From NCBI GenBank assembly GCA_022511385.1, contig JAFLRN010000020.1, positions 1-39,841 of the forward strand: 39,841 nt of DNA, read 5' to 3'. This stretch comes from Acetatifactor sp. (GTDB lineage: Bacteria; Bacillota; Clostridia; Lachnospirales; Lachnospiraceae). Shown piece by piece: positions 15,900 through 24,297 of this stretch. The number at the start of each line of letters is the position of its first letter. The first letter of the stretch is position 1. A model generated the notes under the pieces. The model made no database searches. It saw only the letters and a list, made by a program, of their open reading frames with translations, and was not told the origin of the DNA. Position numbers and translations under genes: made by a program.

Positions 15900-15928
15900 T
15901 TGAAGATGGGAAACGGAGTTTTTAATAT
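15900..15928 (+). promoter_or_regulatory. Putative promoter TTGAAG-17-TAATAT
   Basis: TTGAAG at 15900-15905 and TAATAT at 15923-15928 are 17 bp apart and lie about 30 bases before the ATG at 15958. It would drive the short ORF and the unknown gene that follows. Confidence 0.6.
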
Positions 15929-15957
15929 ATTAAAATCAACACAACAGAGGTTAAAAC

Positions 15958-16068
15958 ATGAAATGGGAAAATTTGCATAAGGATATAATATTGTCTCCCG
16001 CAGGTATGGGCATAGTATTTTACTCAGATGGAGCGGTAAAAAATATTCCGATTGGTGAGGCTTTTTGA
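15958..16068 (+). pseudogene. 36-codon N-terminal fragment, probably frameshifted from the next ORF
   Basis: ATG 15958 has AGAGG about 8 bases upstream and encodes 36 residues (ending GAVKNIPIGEAF) before TGA at 16066-16068. The next ORF begins in the -1 frame exactly there, over the run CTTTTTGAAAAAAG. Adding one T to the T-run would join the two into one 188-residue protein, EAF-LKKEYWKPE. That, the promoter and the good ribosome binding site on this fragment alone argue for a one-base deletion in the homopolymer, a sequencing error, or programmed slippage. Confidence 0.6.
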
Positions 16069-16523
16069 AAAAAGAGTATTGGAAACCTGAACACGTTGCA
16101 GCACACTTACATAGGGGAGATATAGTTGGAATTTGTACAGGATGCGATGCGGATACATATGAGTTGAGATTTCGCAGCGGTAATCCTGATAAAGAGATTG
16201 CAAAGAAATACCCAGCGCATGAACGGATAGGAATTGAGGTTATGGGAAACACAATCAGTGTCATTGATTTGTTTTGGCTTATGGATTGGCAAAACGACTG
16301 TCCGGCGGAACAGCAGATTGAGCTTGAGCCCGGCTTTTACACAATGACATTTTGCAGTGACCCACCGTCAAGCGAAATGGAACAGATATTATCCGACGAA
16401 GAATTTGATAATTGGATAGATCAGCCAAAAGTCATCTATGTATTCATAAATAAAGTTGAGGCGATGCCAGAGCGCAAATATAAGGGTGTGCCGTATCTTT
16501 ATTGGGCATATGACAAAGAATAA
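16065..16523 (+). CDS. Unknown protein, C-terminal part of a frameshifted gene
   Basis: The 152-codon frame starts with TTG 16065 and has no ribosome binding site of its own, so it is probably the main part of a gene whose start is at 15958. The product is acidic and soluble with no signal peptide: EYWKPEHVAAHLHRGDIVGICTG near the start, a DLFWLMDWQNDC helix in the middle, and GVPYLYWAYDKE at the end. It looks like a compact alpha/beta domain such as those of small immunity-type proteins, but I do not recognise the family. A strong terminator follows at 16617-16652, so this unit is a separate transcript. Confidence 0.6.
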   Translation: MKKEYWKPEHVAAHLHRGDIVGICTGCDADTYELRFRSGNPDKEIAKKYPAHERIGIEVMGNTISVIDLFWLMDWQNDCPAEQQIELEPGFYTMTFCSDPPSSEMEQILSDEEFDNWIDQPKVIYVFINKVEAMPERKYKGVPYLYWAYDKE

Positions 16524-16616
16524 AACTTGACGTGGTAAATTCCAGTTTGTCGTTGGGACACTTATGCCAAAGGAATTTTTTATGGAACCAAAGAAAACGC
16601 AAAAATATGCAATAAA

Positions 16617-16652
16617 GAAAATAAGTTGCCGATATTTGGCAACTTATTTTTA
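16617..16652 (+). terminator. Intrinsic terminator after the unknown gene
   Basis: A 10-bp perfect stem, ATAAGTTGCC (16621-16630) and GGCAACTTAT (16638-16647), closes a 7-base loop and is flanked by A-rich and T-rich runs (TTTTT follows). Confidence 0.85.
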
Positions 16653-16744
16653 TCCACAACTTCATATAACATGATAACAGAACCTAAAAGAAAAGTCTAG
16701 TATTATTTTTATTTTCTTATATACTTATCTCTATAAGGTTACTC

Positions 16745-16967
16745 TTTACACTTTTTCCGCAACCAGCCCAGCCCTGGCAATGTTCCTCTGGCAGAATGTT
16801 AAAAACGCGTCGGCACTTAGCGAGGTCCTGTCGAGCTTAGTGTCCGCTACGCGTTTTTCCAAGCGGAAGCGTGTCTGCCAGAGGAACATTGCCAGGGCTG
16901 GGCGTCACTTGCAGCATGTAGCGTCACTTGCAGTGATTAGCATCCCTCGCGATAGTTAAAGTGTAAA
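16745..16967. repeat. 223-bp palindromic element with a 30-bp perfect inverted repeat
   Basis: Nested inverted repeats: outer TTTACACTTT (16745-16754) with AAAGTGTAAA (16958-16967); a perfect 30-bp pair at 16766-16795 and 16874-16903 (arm begins GCCCAGCCCTGGCAATG); an inner AAAAACGCGT (16801-16810) with ACGCGTTTTT (16849-16858); and an imperfect innermost pair CGGCACTTAGC with GCTTAGTGTCCG. A 13-bp direct repeat GCGTCACTTGCAG lies at 16902-16914 and 16921-16933. No ORF fills it. It resembles a MITE or large dispersed palindromic repeat. It takes up most of the 495-bp gap before the HelD gene; a weak TTGCAG-17-GATAGT pair (16928-16956) could serve that gene. Confidence 0.85.
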
Positions 16968-17018
16968 CAGCAACATTATAAGAAGTTACTATTCACCCAA
17001 AAAAGAAAGGAGTCTCAC

Positions 17019-20000
17019 ATGACAAACCAACGCATTCAGGGAACCTCCCGCCGCGACGAGGAGAAGCACCTGGAGAAGACACTTGCCGTCATCCGTTCAA
17101 ACATGGAAGAATACGGCCGCCAAGTCAGTGATATGCAGGCAGACATCGATGAGATGCTGGAACATTATCACGACAACGACGTAGAAGTGTACACCATCCT
17201 AAGCAACACAATAACCATGCACGACCACATGAAACGTGCACTCCTGCGAAACGAGAAAGCCCTGGACAAGCCTTACTTCGGCAGGATTGACTTCCACGAT
17301 CATGCCACGGATCAGGAGGAATCCCTCTACATAGGCCGTGGCGGCATCTCCCGGGACACCACACACCAGGAGGTGGTGGACTGGCGGGCCCCCGTGGCTA
17401 ATGCCTATTATGAAAACGGCCTGGGAGAGTGCAGCTACTCCGCTCCGGACGGAACCCCTCTGGAGATCGACCTCAAGCTGAAACGCACCTATGAGATTGC
17501 AAAAGGAGAGCTGCTGGATTACTTTGACAGCGAAGTGATCTCCAACGACGAGCTGCTCACAAAATACCTGGCCCGCAACAAACAGGCTGTCCTTGGAGAA
17601 ATCGTGGCCACCATACAGAAGGAGCAGAACGAGATCATCCGCCGCTCCCCCTACCACAACATCATTGTGCAAGGTGTGGCAGGATCCGGAAAGACCACTG
17701 TGGCCATGCACAGAATATCCTTTATCCTCTATAATTACGCCGAACGCTTTAGGCCCGAGGATTTCTATATCGTAGGAAGTAACCGGATCCTCCTAAACTA
17801 TATCACTGGCGTGCTGCCCGACCTGGATGTATATGGCGTGCGCCAGATGACCATGGAGCAGTTGTTTGTGCGCCTGCTCTACGAGGATTGGGATGAGAAA
17901 AAATACCGCGTCAAAAAGGGCGACCAGTCCTCGGACCGCGGAAAGCAGAAGGGCAGTGCGGCCTGGTTTGAAGACCTGAAAGCCTTTTGTGACCGTCTGG
18001 AACGTGAATCTATCTCCACCGAATCCATATATCTGAATCCCAGACAATTTGTGGAGGGAATCCAGGACGGAAAGAACGGTGTTTATGACAGAAGTACCGG
18101 GAATGAGCCTTTGATCATGCTGGTGGACGGCGAGGCGGTGGAGCGGTATATTACCCAGAATCCGGCCGTATCCATCCAAAGCAAGATAAATATGTTAAAT
18201 GATCGCCTGACAAAGAAGATACAGGAAGAATTTCTGGGAAAGGGCATCAAATATACGGAAGAAGAGAGAAAAGCCATTTTAAGAGCCTATCGCGGCCGAT
18301 ATGGCGGCAAAGTCTGGAAGCATTCCACCTACAAGCTGTACAGGGAATTCCTTCTCCAGCAGCTCCAGAAAGGCTTTGAGATCGATCTGCCCGATCAGGA
18401 GTTTGATGTCTATGACCTGGCGGCCCTGGCCTATATCTACAAGCGCACGAAAGAGACGGAGGTCATCAGCGAGGCCCACCACATTGTCATCGACGAGGCC
18501 CAGGACTTCGGGATGATGATCTATCACTGCCTGCACGCCTGCATTCACGGATGTACCTACACTGTGATGGGAGATGTATCCCAGAATATTCATTTTGGGT
18601 TTGGCCTGAATGACTGGGAGTCTCTTAAGGCTTTACTGCTTTCGGACTCCATGGATCACTTTGACACGCTGAAAAAAAGTTACCGCAACACCATAGAAAT
18701 TTCCAACTTTGCAACAGCCATTTTACGTCATGGCAGATTTTTCAACTATCCTGTGGAACCCATCATCCGTCATGGGAAAGAGGTGTGCGTGAATCAGATT
18801 CCAGCACAAGCTCTCTATCAGAAAGCGGCGGAGGTCTGCAAAGATTGGCAGGAGAGAGGACTTGCCACCATAGCCCTGGTGTGCCGCAGCATCAGTCAGG
18901 CGGAAGTCTCGGCAAAGGCACTGTCGCCCTTACTTCCCATTCTGGAGACGGATCTGGAGAAAGCGGAGTTTGGAAACGGCGTTATGGTACTCCCAGTAGA
19001 ATATACAAAGGGCTTGGAATTTGACGCGGTGCTGATCTTAGATCCAACCAGGGAAGAATACCCCGTGGATGACGGTCATGCAAAACTTCTCTACGTGGCT
19101 GCCACCAGAGCCCTGCATGAGCTCTGCATCCTGCATACAGGAAACCTCACCGGACTGATTGCAGATCCTGTGCCGGAAGATGTCAATGTGATGCCTGGCG
19201 GTAAGAACCATGATCCCGCTCCTTTTTCGAACTATAATAATGCGTCTACAGCATCAGAACACGCTGCGCCTGCAGATGACAAGGATCCGTTAGATCAAAG
19301 CATACACGCAGAAGATCCTTTAAATTCAGAAGCTAAGCGTCCCAAGGCAAAGGTTGTTATCAAACCCACCGTCTCCCAGGAAACGCCGACCTACGCCAAA
19401 CCAATGACTTCTTATGCCGCCAAACAAGAGAAGGCAATCGGAATAAATCAACGAAAAAGCATTTTCGAAAGCAACGGGACTTCCGACACTCCCAAAGTAC
19501 CAGAAGGAGGCAACCGGCAGTCCGCGGCGATTCCGGCTTTTGGAGACCAAGTACCGTCCCAGATGCTTCAACCGCCCGGCCATACCAAAATAGATCTAGC
19601 CGTGCGCTGGGTTTCCAAGGATGGAAACGGTCTCCATCTGCAAAGCCGTTATGGTCTTCTTCGCGTAAAGCCTATCGCAAGCGGAATCATACGGGTTACC
19701 TTCTCCAGAAGCGGAAGACTGAAAGATATCACCCATCCTTTGATCGCAGTGGACAGACTGGAGCGCTTTTGGACATATAAGGACACAGGAGCATCGGTGG
19801 AATTGACTACGGATGAACTTGTTATCCGGGTAAATAAAAGTACCGGGAATCTATATTATTTCAACAGAGATAAAAAAGCGCTCCTTTCGGAACGCGACAG
19901 GGAATCCAGACTGATAGAAGATGCCGTACAGGGCATACCTCGAAACAGACTTTTTTTGAATCTGGATAAGAAAGAAATGATTTACGCAACGGATGGACCA

Positions 20001-20276
20001 GAGAAAACTCCCCTGCCTTTAAGGGGGTGCTCCAGATATATCACCCCCGACAACATATCCCCGGCTGACAGCGAAAAATGTCTGCCATTCCTGTTTTCCG
20101 ACAGGGGTTATGGATTACTGATCCCCACCGATGGCTCCGTATTTTTCAGTGATGAATCATTCTATGGCCCCCAGCTCTGTACAGATGGGCAGGAGCAGAT
20201 GGATATGTACTTTATCGCCGGCAAGGATATCGGGACGTTGGAAAACGCCTGCAGATACCTATATGGACGGCTGTGA
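17019..20276 (+). CDS. helD: HelD-type superfamily 1 helicase with C-terminal GH31-N-like domain
   Basis: This is a 1085-residue protein. Residues 1 to about 715 are a HelD/UvrD-like ATPase: an N-terminal coiled coil, VDWRAPVANAYYE typical of HelD, Walker A GVAGSGKT at 219-226, Walker B IDEAQD at 491-496, and KLLYVAATRAL at about 689-699. HelD binds RNA polymerase and releases it from stalled complexes. A proline-, alanine- and serine-rich linker (about 716-855) leads to a beta-rich domain (856-1085) that looks like the N-terminal beta-sandwich of family GH31 glycosidases: SGIIRVTFSRSG, ELVIRVNKSTGNLYYF, FLFSDRGYGLLIPTDG, and the end MYFIAGKDIGTLENACRYL, which in GH31 enzymes leads into the catalytic barrel. 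The barrel is absent. The start follows AAAGGAG at a good distance. The fusion is in frame and codon use does not change at the joint. Confidence 0.9.
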   Translation: MTNQRIQGTSRRDEEKHLEKTLAVIRSNMEEYGRQVSDMQADIDEMLEHYHDNDVEVYTILSNTITMHDHMKRALLRNEKALDKPYFGRIDFHDHATDQEESLYIGRGGISRDTTHQEVVDWRAPVANAYYENGLGECSYSAPDGTPLEIDLKLKRTYEIAKGELLDYFDSEVISNDELLTKYLARNKQAVLGEIVATIQKEQNEIIRRSPYHNIIVQGVAGSGKTTVAMHRISFILYNYAERFRPEDFYIVGSNRILLNYITGVLPDLDVYGVRQMTMEQLFVRLLYEDWDEKKYRVKKGDQSSDRGKQKGSAAWFEDLKAFCDRLERESISTESIYLNPRQFVEGIQDGKNGVYDRSTGNEPLIMLVDGEAVERYITQNPAVSIQSKINMLNDRLTKKIQEEFLGKGIKYTEEERKAILRAYRGRYGGKVWKHSTYKLYREFLLQQLQKGFEIDLPDQEFDVYDLAALAYIYKRTKETEVISEAHHIVIDEAQDFGMMIYHCLHACIHGCTYTVMGDVSQNIHFGFGLNDWESLKALLLSDSMDHFDTLKKSYRNTIEISNFATAILRHGRFFNYPVEPIIRHGKEVCVNQIPAQALYQKAAEVCKDWQERGLATIALVCRSISQAEVSAKALSPLLPILETDLEKAEFGNGVMVLPVEYTKGLEFDAVLILDPTREEYPVDDGHAKLLYVAATRALHELCILHTGNLTGLIADPVPEDVNVMPGGKNHDPAPFSNYNNASTASEHAAPADDKDPLDQSIHAEDPLNSEAKRPKAKVVIKPTVSQETPTYAKPMTSYAAKQEKAIGINQRKSIFESNGTSDTPKVPEGGNRQSAAIPAFGDQVPSQMLQPPGHTKIDLAVRWVSKDGNGLHLQSRYGLLRVKPIASGIIRVTFSRSGRLKDITHPLIAVDRLERFWTYKDTGASVELTTDELVIRVNKSTGNLYYFNRDKKALLSERDRESRLIEDAVQGIPRNRLFLNLDKKEMIYATDGPEKTPLPLRGCSRYITPDNISPADSEKCLPFLFSDRGYGLLIPTDGSVFFSDESFYGPQLCTDGQEQMDMYFIAGKDIGTLENACRYLYGRL

Positions 20277-20618
20277 GTTATTCGTCCATTGTTCCAGTTT
20301 TTCCTCATAATCGGCCGAGATCGCCTGAAAGATTTTATCTGCGGTGATCCCGGCCAAACTTATGTTCCTCATATCCATCAGGATAACAAGGCCAACCAGC
20401 ATCACTGCCAACACAAGACGCAGGCGGAAAAAGGAGAGCTGTCCGTCGGGAAGCTGTCCATCTTCCAGGGGTTCCTCATAGCGTTCAGCCGGGCGGCTGC
20501 TTCTGCCGTACAGAATCCGCTCCCGGTTGTTCAGGTCAAATTGGTTCTCATTGTATCTGGAGCGTATCTGTTTCAAAAGACGCAGCCTTTTTTCTGTATT
20601 CACATCACTCATTTTCAT
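20259..20618 (-). CDS. Small single-pass membrane protein, unknown
   Basis: This 119-residue protein has a charged N-terminal half (RLRLLKQIRSRYNENQFD) and one membrane helix at about 64-84 (LRLVLAVMLVGLVILMD). Its C-terminal part has an ITADKIFQAISADYEEKLEQ helix. The amount of R and K before the helix suggests an in-out orientation. I do not recognise a family. It converges with the helicase gene, sharing 18 bp of coding end (20259-20276). ATG 20612 is an alternative start two codons later. Confidence 0.7.
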   Translation of the reverse strand: MKMSDVNTEKRLRLLKQIRSRYNENQFDLNNRERILYGRSSRPAERYEEPLEDGQLPDGQLSFFRLRLVLAVMLVGLVILMDMRNISLAGITADKIFQAISADYEEKLEQWTNNSQPSI

Positions 20619-20734
20619 CTACCCGTCCCAAAAGAATTACTATAAAATATGCAGACAAATACGTTTTAGACCATAAGACTAACAAAATGGGAAACAATAT
20701 TAATAAAAACAGTTGGTTCCATAATGAAAAACAA

Positions 20735-20763
20735 TTGAGATACACTTATTTAAGTGGTACAAT
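20735..20763 (+). promoter_or_regulatory. Promoter of the moxR operon with a palindrome in the spacer
   Basis: TTGAGA (20735-20740) and TACAAT (20758-20763) are 17 bp apart. The spacer contains the perfect palindrome CACTTA-TT-TAAGTG (20743-20756), which could be a repressor site. It lies about 80 bases before the moxR start. Confidence 0.75.
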
Positions 20764-20845
20764 ATATAGGAAATCACAGGAAGAATACCCGATATAAAAG
20801 TAACTGGCGAAAGGTTATATAAATGAGAAAGGACCGGAAACAAAT

Positions 20846-21799
20846 ATGGACGAAAAAAACGGGAAACAATTATGCCAAAAGATTCTCGATAATATCTCCA
20901 AAGTCATTGTTGGTAAAGAACAGACCGCTCGCCTGCTTCTGACGGCGCTTCTGGCAGATGGTCATGTATTGCTGGAAGATGTGCCTGGGACGGGAAAAAC
21001 AAAGCTGGCAAAGACCATGGCGAGGACGATTGCCGCAGATTTTTGCAGGATCCAGTTTACTCCGGACCTGCTTCCCGGTGACATCACGGGTATCAATATT
21101 TTTGACCGCCGAACAAACGAGTTTGTACTGCAGAAGGGGCCTATATTTACCAATATTCTGTTGGCTGACGAGATCAATCGCGCCACTCCCAGAACCCAGG
21201 CCGGTCTTTTGGAATGTATGGAAGAGCGTCAGGTCACCATTGACGGAGAGACGCTTGCTCTGGACAGTCCCTTCTTTGTCATTGCAACCCAGAACCCGGT
21301 GGAGACCGCAGGTACCTTTCCTCTGCCGGAAGCCCAGCTGGACCGTTTTATCATGAAGCTTTCCATGGGTCTTCCCGACAAGGCTCAGGAGCTGGAAGTT
21401 CTGGAGCGGTACATGGAAACAGAACCGCTGGATGTCCTGGAAAGTGTCCTTACCCGCGAGGAACTGGCCGCAGCAAGGGTTGAGGCGAACAAAGTCTTTG
21501 TTCACCCCTGCGTCAGAGAATACCTGATCGATGTGGTGTCTGCCACCAGATCAGGTGATCAGGTACTTGTTGGAGTTAGTACCAGGGGCAGCCTTGCTCT
21601 GCTTCGCTGTGCAAAGGCATACGCTTATTTGGATGGCAGAGGGTATGTATCCCCTGATGACATAAAGGCACTGGCTGTGCCCGTGCTTGCTCACCGCATC
21701 GTGCTGGTTTTCGGATCTGGCGGACAGGACAGAGCCGCGTCTCTGGTGGAAAATATTTTAGGTTCTGTCAACGTGCCAACTGAGGATTTTACGATATGA
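20846..21799 (+). CDS. MoxR-family AAA+ ATPase
   Basis: This 317-residue AAA+ ATPase has Walker A PGTGKT at 47-52, Walker B LLADEINRA with D108 and E109, the sensor segment ATQNPVETAGTFPLPEAQLDRF, and the C-terminal lid domain. MoxR proteins act as chaperone-like ATPases that help assemble or activate partner complexes, often with DUF58 proteins. Here the next gene overlaps by 4 bp (ATGA at 21796-21799) and encodes a DUF58 protein, and a membrane protein follows, the usual three-gene unit. A promoter with a spacer palindrome sits upstream. The substrate is unknown. Confidence 0.93.
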   Translation: MDEKNGKQLCQKILDNISKVIVGKEQTARLLLTALLADGHVLLEDVPGTGKTKLAKTMARTIAADFCRIQFTPDLLPGDITGINIFDRRTNEFVLQKGPIFTNILLADEINRATPRTQAGLLECMEERQVTIDGETLALDSPFFVIATQNPVETAGTFPLPEAQLDRFIMKLSMGLPDKAQELEVLERYMETEPLDVLESVLTREELAAARVEANKVFVHPCVREYLIDVVSATRSGDQVLVGVSTRGSLALLRCAKAYAYLDGRGYVSPDDIKALAVPVLAHRIVLVFGSGGQDRAASLVENILGSVNVPTEDFTI

Positions 21800-22914
21800 T
21801 CAGATTAGTGATTATTGGCACCCTGTTTTTTCTGCTTTACTATGTACAACTTAATATATACAGACGTTTGTGGCTGCAACATCTGAACATTTCTTTTTTA
21901 TTTACCAAAAACTATATTTTTCAGGGAGAACAGGGGGAATTACAGGAGGTCATAGAAAACAGAAAATGGCTTCCTCTTGCCATGTTGAAGGTGAAATTCC
22001 AGACGGACCGCCGTCTGGATTTCGGCACTGGAAAAGGCTCAAAAACTACGGATCAATATTATCGGTATGATGTATTCCGTGTAGGTGGCGGAGAGAGGGT
22101 TACACGCACCCTGCCCTTCAAAGGGACGAGACGGGGCTATTACATCATTAACGGCGCGGATCTTGTGGCATCTGACCTGCTTCTGACCACTAGCTTTATG
22201 ATGTCCATCCCCATCCGCACGGAACTCTATGTCTATCCCCGGCCCTGGGACAGCGATGAACTGCGAAGAGCGCTGACCAGGCTGAATGGAGAAATTCTCG
22301 TTCGGCGTAATCTTCTGGAGGATCCCTTTGAATACAGGGGAATCCGGGAGTACCAGCCCTACGACAGCATGCGAACCATCAACTGGAAGGCAACAGCCAG
22401 GACGGATGACCTGAAGGTGAATTTGAAGAATTTCACCTCCCTGAAGTATGTTCGAATCTTTTTTAATCTCCAGGACGATGGTATTCTAAAAAAAGAAGAG
22501 TGTGTTGAAGCTGCTATCAGCATTGTGGCCGGACTCTGTGCCGGTTTTCTAAGCCAGGGTCTTCAGGTTTCATGTTACGGTAACGGCCTGGATACGGAAA
22601 CAGGTCAATATGTGACCATTGCGCCCAAAGCAGGAGACAGCCAGATGGATACTATCTACCGTACCCTGGCAAGAATTGACCTGGGAAAAAATCCGATCAG
22701 CTTCACCGACACTTTTCGAGAGAAGATCTTGAATTTTTCCGGAGATGTCATTACCTGTTTTGTAGCTCCCAATCAGTATGATGATTTCCTTAATCTTCTT
22801 GGAGAGTATCAGGCCAGTGGCCGGGAATATCGCTGGTTCTATCCTGTGTCCGGAACCAAGATACCTGAACTTCCCGAAGAGTTAAAGTCCCATGTCCAGT
22901 TGATTCACGTTTAG
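21796..22914 (+). CDS. DUF58 domain membrane protein
   Basis: This 372-residue protein begins with a hydrophobic helix (about 1-20) and carries a DUF58 domain with the signature EYRGIREYQPYDSMRTINWK at about 181-200. The domain is followed by a von Willebrand factor A-like segment (YVRIFFNLQDDG, SIVAGLCAGFLSQGLQVSCYG). DUF58 proteins are the standard partners of MoxR ATPases; the coupling by a 4-bp overlap supports that here. The Asp and Ser positions of a classic MIDAS metal site are not clearly kept. The exact function is not known for the family. Confidence 0.9.
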   Translation: MIRLVIIGTLFFLLYYVQLNIYRRLWLQHLNISFLFTKNYIFQGEQGELQEVIENRKWLPLAMLKVKFQTDRRLDFGTGKGSKTTDQYYRYDVFRVGGGERVTRTLPFKGTRRGYYIINGADLVASDLLLTTSFMMSIPIRTELYVYPRPWDSDELRRALTRLNGEILVRRNLLEDPFEYRGIREYQPYDSMRTINWKATARTDDLKVNLKNFTSLKYVRIFFNLQDDGILKKEECVEAAISIVAGLCAGFLSQGLQVSCYGNGLDTETGQYVTIAPKAGDSQMDTIYRTLARIDLGKNPISFTDTFREKILNFSGDVITCFVAPNQYDDFLNLLGEYQASGREYRWFYPVSGTKIPELPEELKSHVQLIHV

Positions 22915-22946
22915 AAAGATATAAACGCTCCGGAATGAGGATTAAT

Positions 22947-24236
22947 ATGAATATTAAAAACATAGATTTTTTGCAGGAAATTTTCACAGAACAGATGAAT
23001 CACTGGATGTTGATTCCGGTGGCATTGACCGTTGTCGGCGCTTCCTACAGAGATGTGGCAAAGGTAGGGCCTTATTTCTGGCTGTGGGCGCTTTGCGGAC
23101 TGTTTCCGTTTCTGTTTTTCCTGATCCGAAGCAAGGTAGGCGTTTTTTTCTTCTTGCTGCTTCTGCATCTTGTGGCTGCCGTTCCTCTACCGGCAATGTT
23201 TTGGCTGTGGGGCAGCAATATGTCCTTTTATATCTGTGCTTTTTGCGCCGTGGGGCACATGATTTATTCATTTGCGATATATTTCGGCACTGACAGCTCC
23301 TACATGAAACCGTTTCATCCTGTGGTGGGTATATTGCTGTCGGCCTTTTCCATGATCATGCTCCATTATATGAAAGTGACGGGATGGGACATTTACTTTG
23401 TGGCACCTCTTGTGGGTTCACTTGCACTGTATAGTCTAACGGTCTACATTCGTCAGTATTTGGAATTTCTGAATGTAAACAAAAACAGCGCCGGACATCT
23501 GCCGGCAGCTGAGATGTTCCGCTCAGGTTTTAAGCTCGTGAGCGCATTTGTATTGATCGGTGCATTTTTTTTGCTGATCTGTGCCAATATCGGCAACTAT
23601 GCAACTCTCTGGACGGCATTCAAAAGCAATATGACTCGATTTCTCCGCTATCTGTTTTCCTTGCTGCCTGATGGAGAACCAAAGCTTCAGGAGCCGCTGA
23701 CAGAAGTGGATTCGTCCATGTTCGATCTGCAAGCACAGACAGGAGAACTCCCGCAGCCTGGACTTTTATCTCAAATTCTGGAGATTGCGGCATATGTGAT
23801 CTGTGGAGTCTTTCTGGCTGCCTGTATGATCATAGCACTGATCCGACTGCTTCTATTCCTGCGCGTGCAGCTTTCAAAAAGGATACAGCGCAGAATAGCC
23901 CGGGAGGAGGAACTGGAACCGAATCTGGATGTGCGGGAGAAATGCGGCATAGAGCGAATTCCCATCAAAAGGAAACGTCTGACGGAAGTTTTAAGCCCGG
24001 CTCAGCGGATCAGAAAATTATATAAAAAGCGGGTTCTTTCGTCCGTCCGTGAACTGACGGACGGCAGTCAGCAGAAGCTGCGTATTCTGACACCCAAGGA
24101 ATGCGGGAAACGCCTGAACGAGGAAGAAATGGCACAGATTTATGAACAGGTCCGCTATTCTAACAGTGAAGCAACGGCTGATACTCTGCGCAGAATGAAG
24201 AATGCCCTCCGCAATAAGGGGCATGACTCAACATAG
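22947..24236 (+). CDS. Polytopic membrane protein, third gene of the MoxR/DUF58 unit
   Basis: The 429-residue product has several membrane helices: a cluster between about residues 15 and 165, one at about 190-210 and one at about 270-300, and then a basic cytoplasmic tail. The tail contains RIRKLYKKRVLSS and, near the end, IYEQVRYSNSEATADTLRRMK, which resembles the DUF4129 segment found at the C-terminus of transglutaminase-type proteins in MoxR clusters. No transglutaminase domain (Cys-His-Asp) is visible, so it may be a reduced version. ATG 22947 is favoured by GAGGA five bases upstream; ATG 22935 is the alternative. It follows the DUF58 gene by 32 bp. Confidence 0.75.
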   Translation: MNIKNIDFLQEIFTEQMNHWMLIPVALTVVGASYRDVAKVGPYFWLWALCGLFPFLFFLIRSKVGVFFFLLLLHLVAAVPLPAMFWLWGSNMSFYICAFCAVGHMIYSFAIYFGTDSSYMKPFHPVVGILLSAFSMIMLHYMKVTGWDIYFVAPLVGSLALYSLTVYIRQYLEFLNVNKNSAGHLPAAEMFRSGFKLVSAFVLIGAFFLLICANIGNYATLWTAFKSNMTRFLRYLFSLLPDGEPKLQEPLTEVDSSMFDLQAQTGELPQPGLLSQILEIAAYVICGVFLAACMIIALIRLLLFLRVQLSKRIQRRIAREEELEPNLDVREKCGIERIPIKRKRLTEVLSPAQRIRKLYKKRVLSSVRELTDGSQQKLRILTPKECGKRLNEEEMAQIYEQVRYSNSEATADTLRRMKNALRNKGHDST

Positions 24237-24297
24237 TAGCTATACTTTGAAGATTCCTGTATAATCATTCTTATGGAATGAAAAGGAGATTTGCAAC

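Noticed and set aside
16582..16677. 31-codon ORF after the unknown gene, with AAAGGA upstream
   Set aside because: It runs through the strong terminator at 16617-16652 and has no recognisable features, so translation is unlikely.
24241..24297. Promoter of the radical SAM gene with TATAAT near 24260
   Set aside because: A -10-like sequence is there, but no -35 element lies at 16-18 bp and the only TTGAAG is too close.
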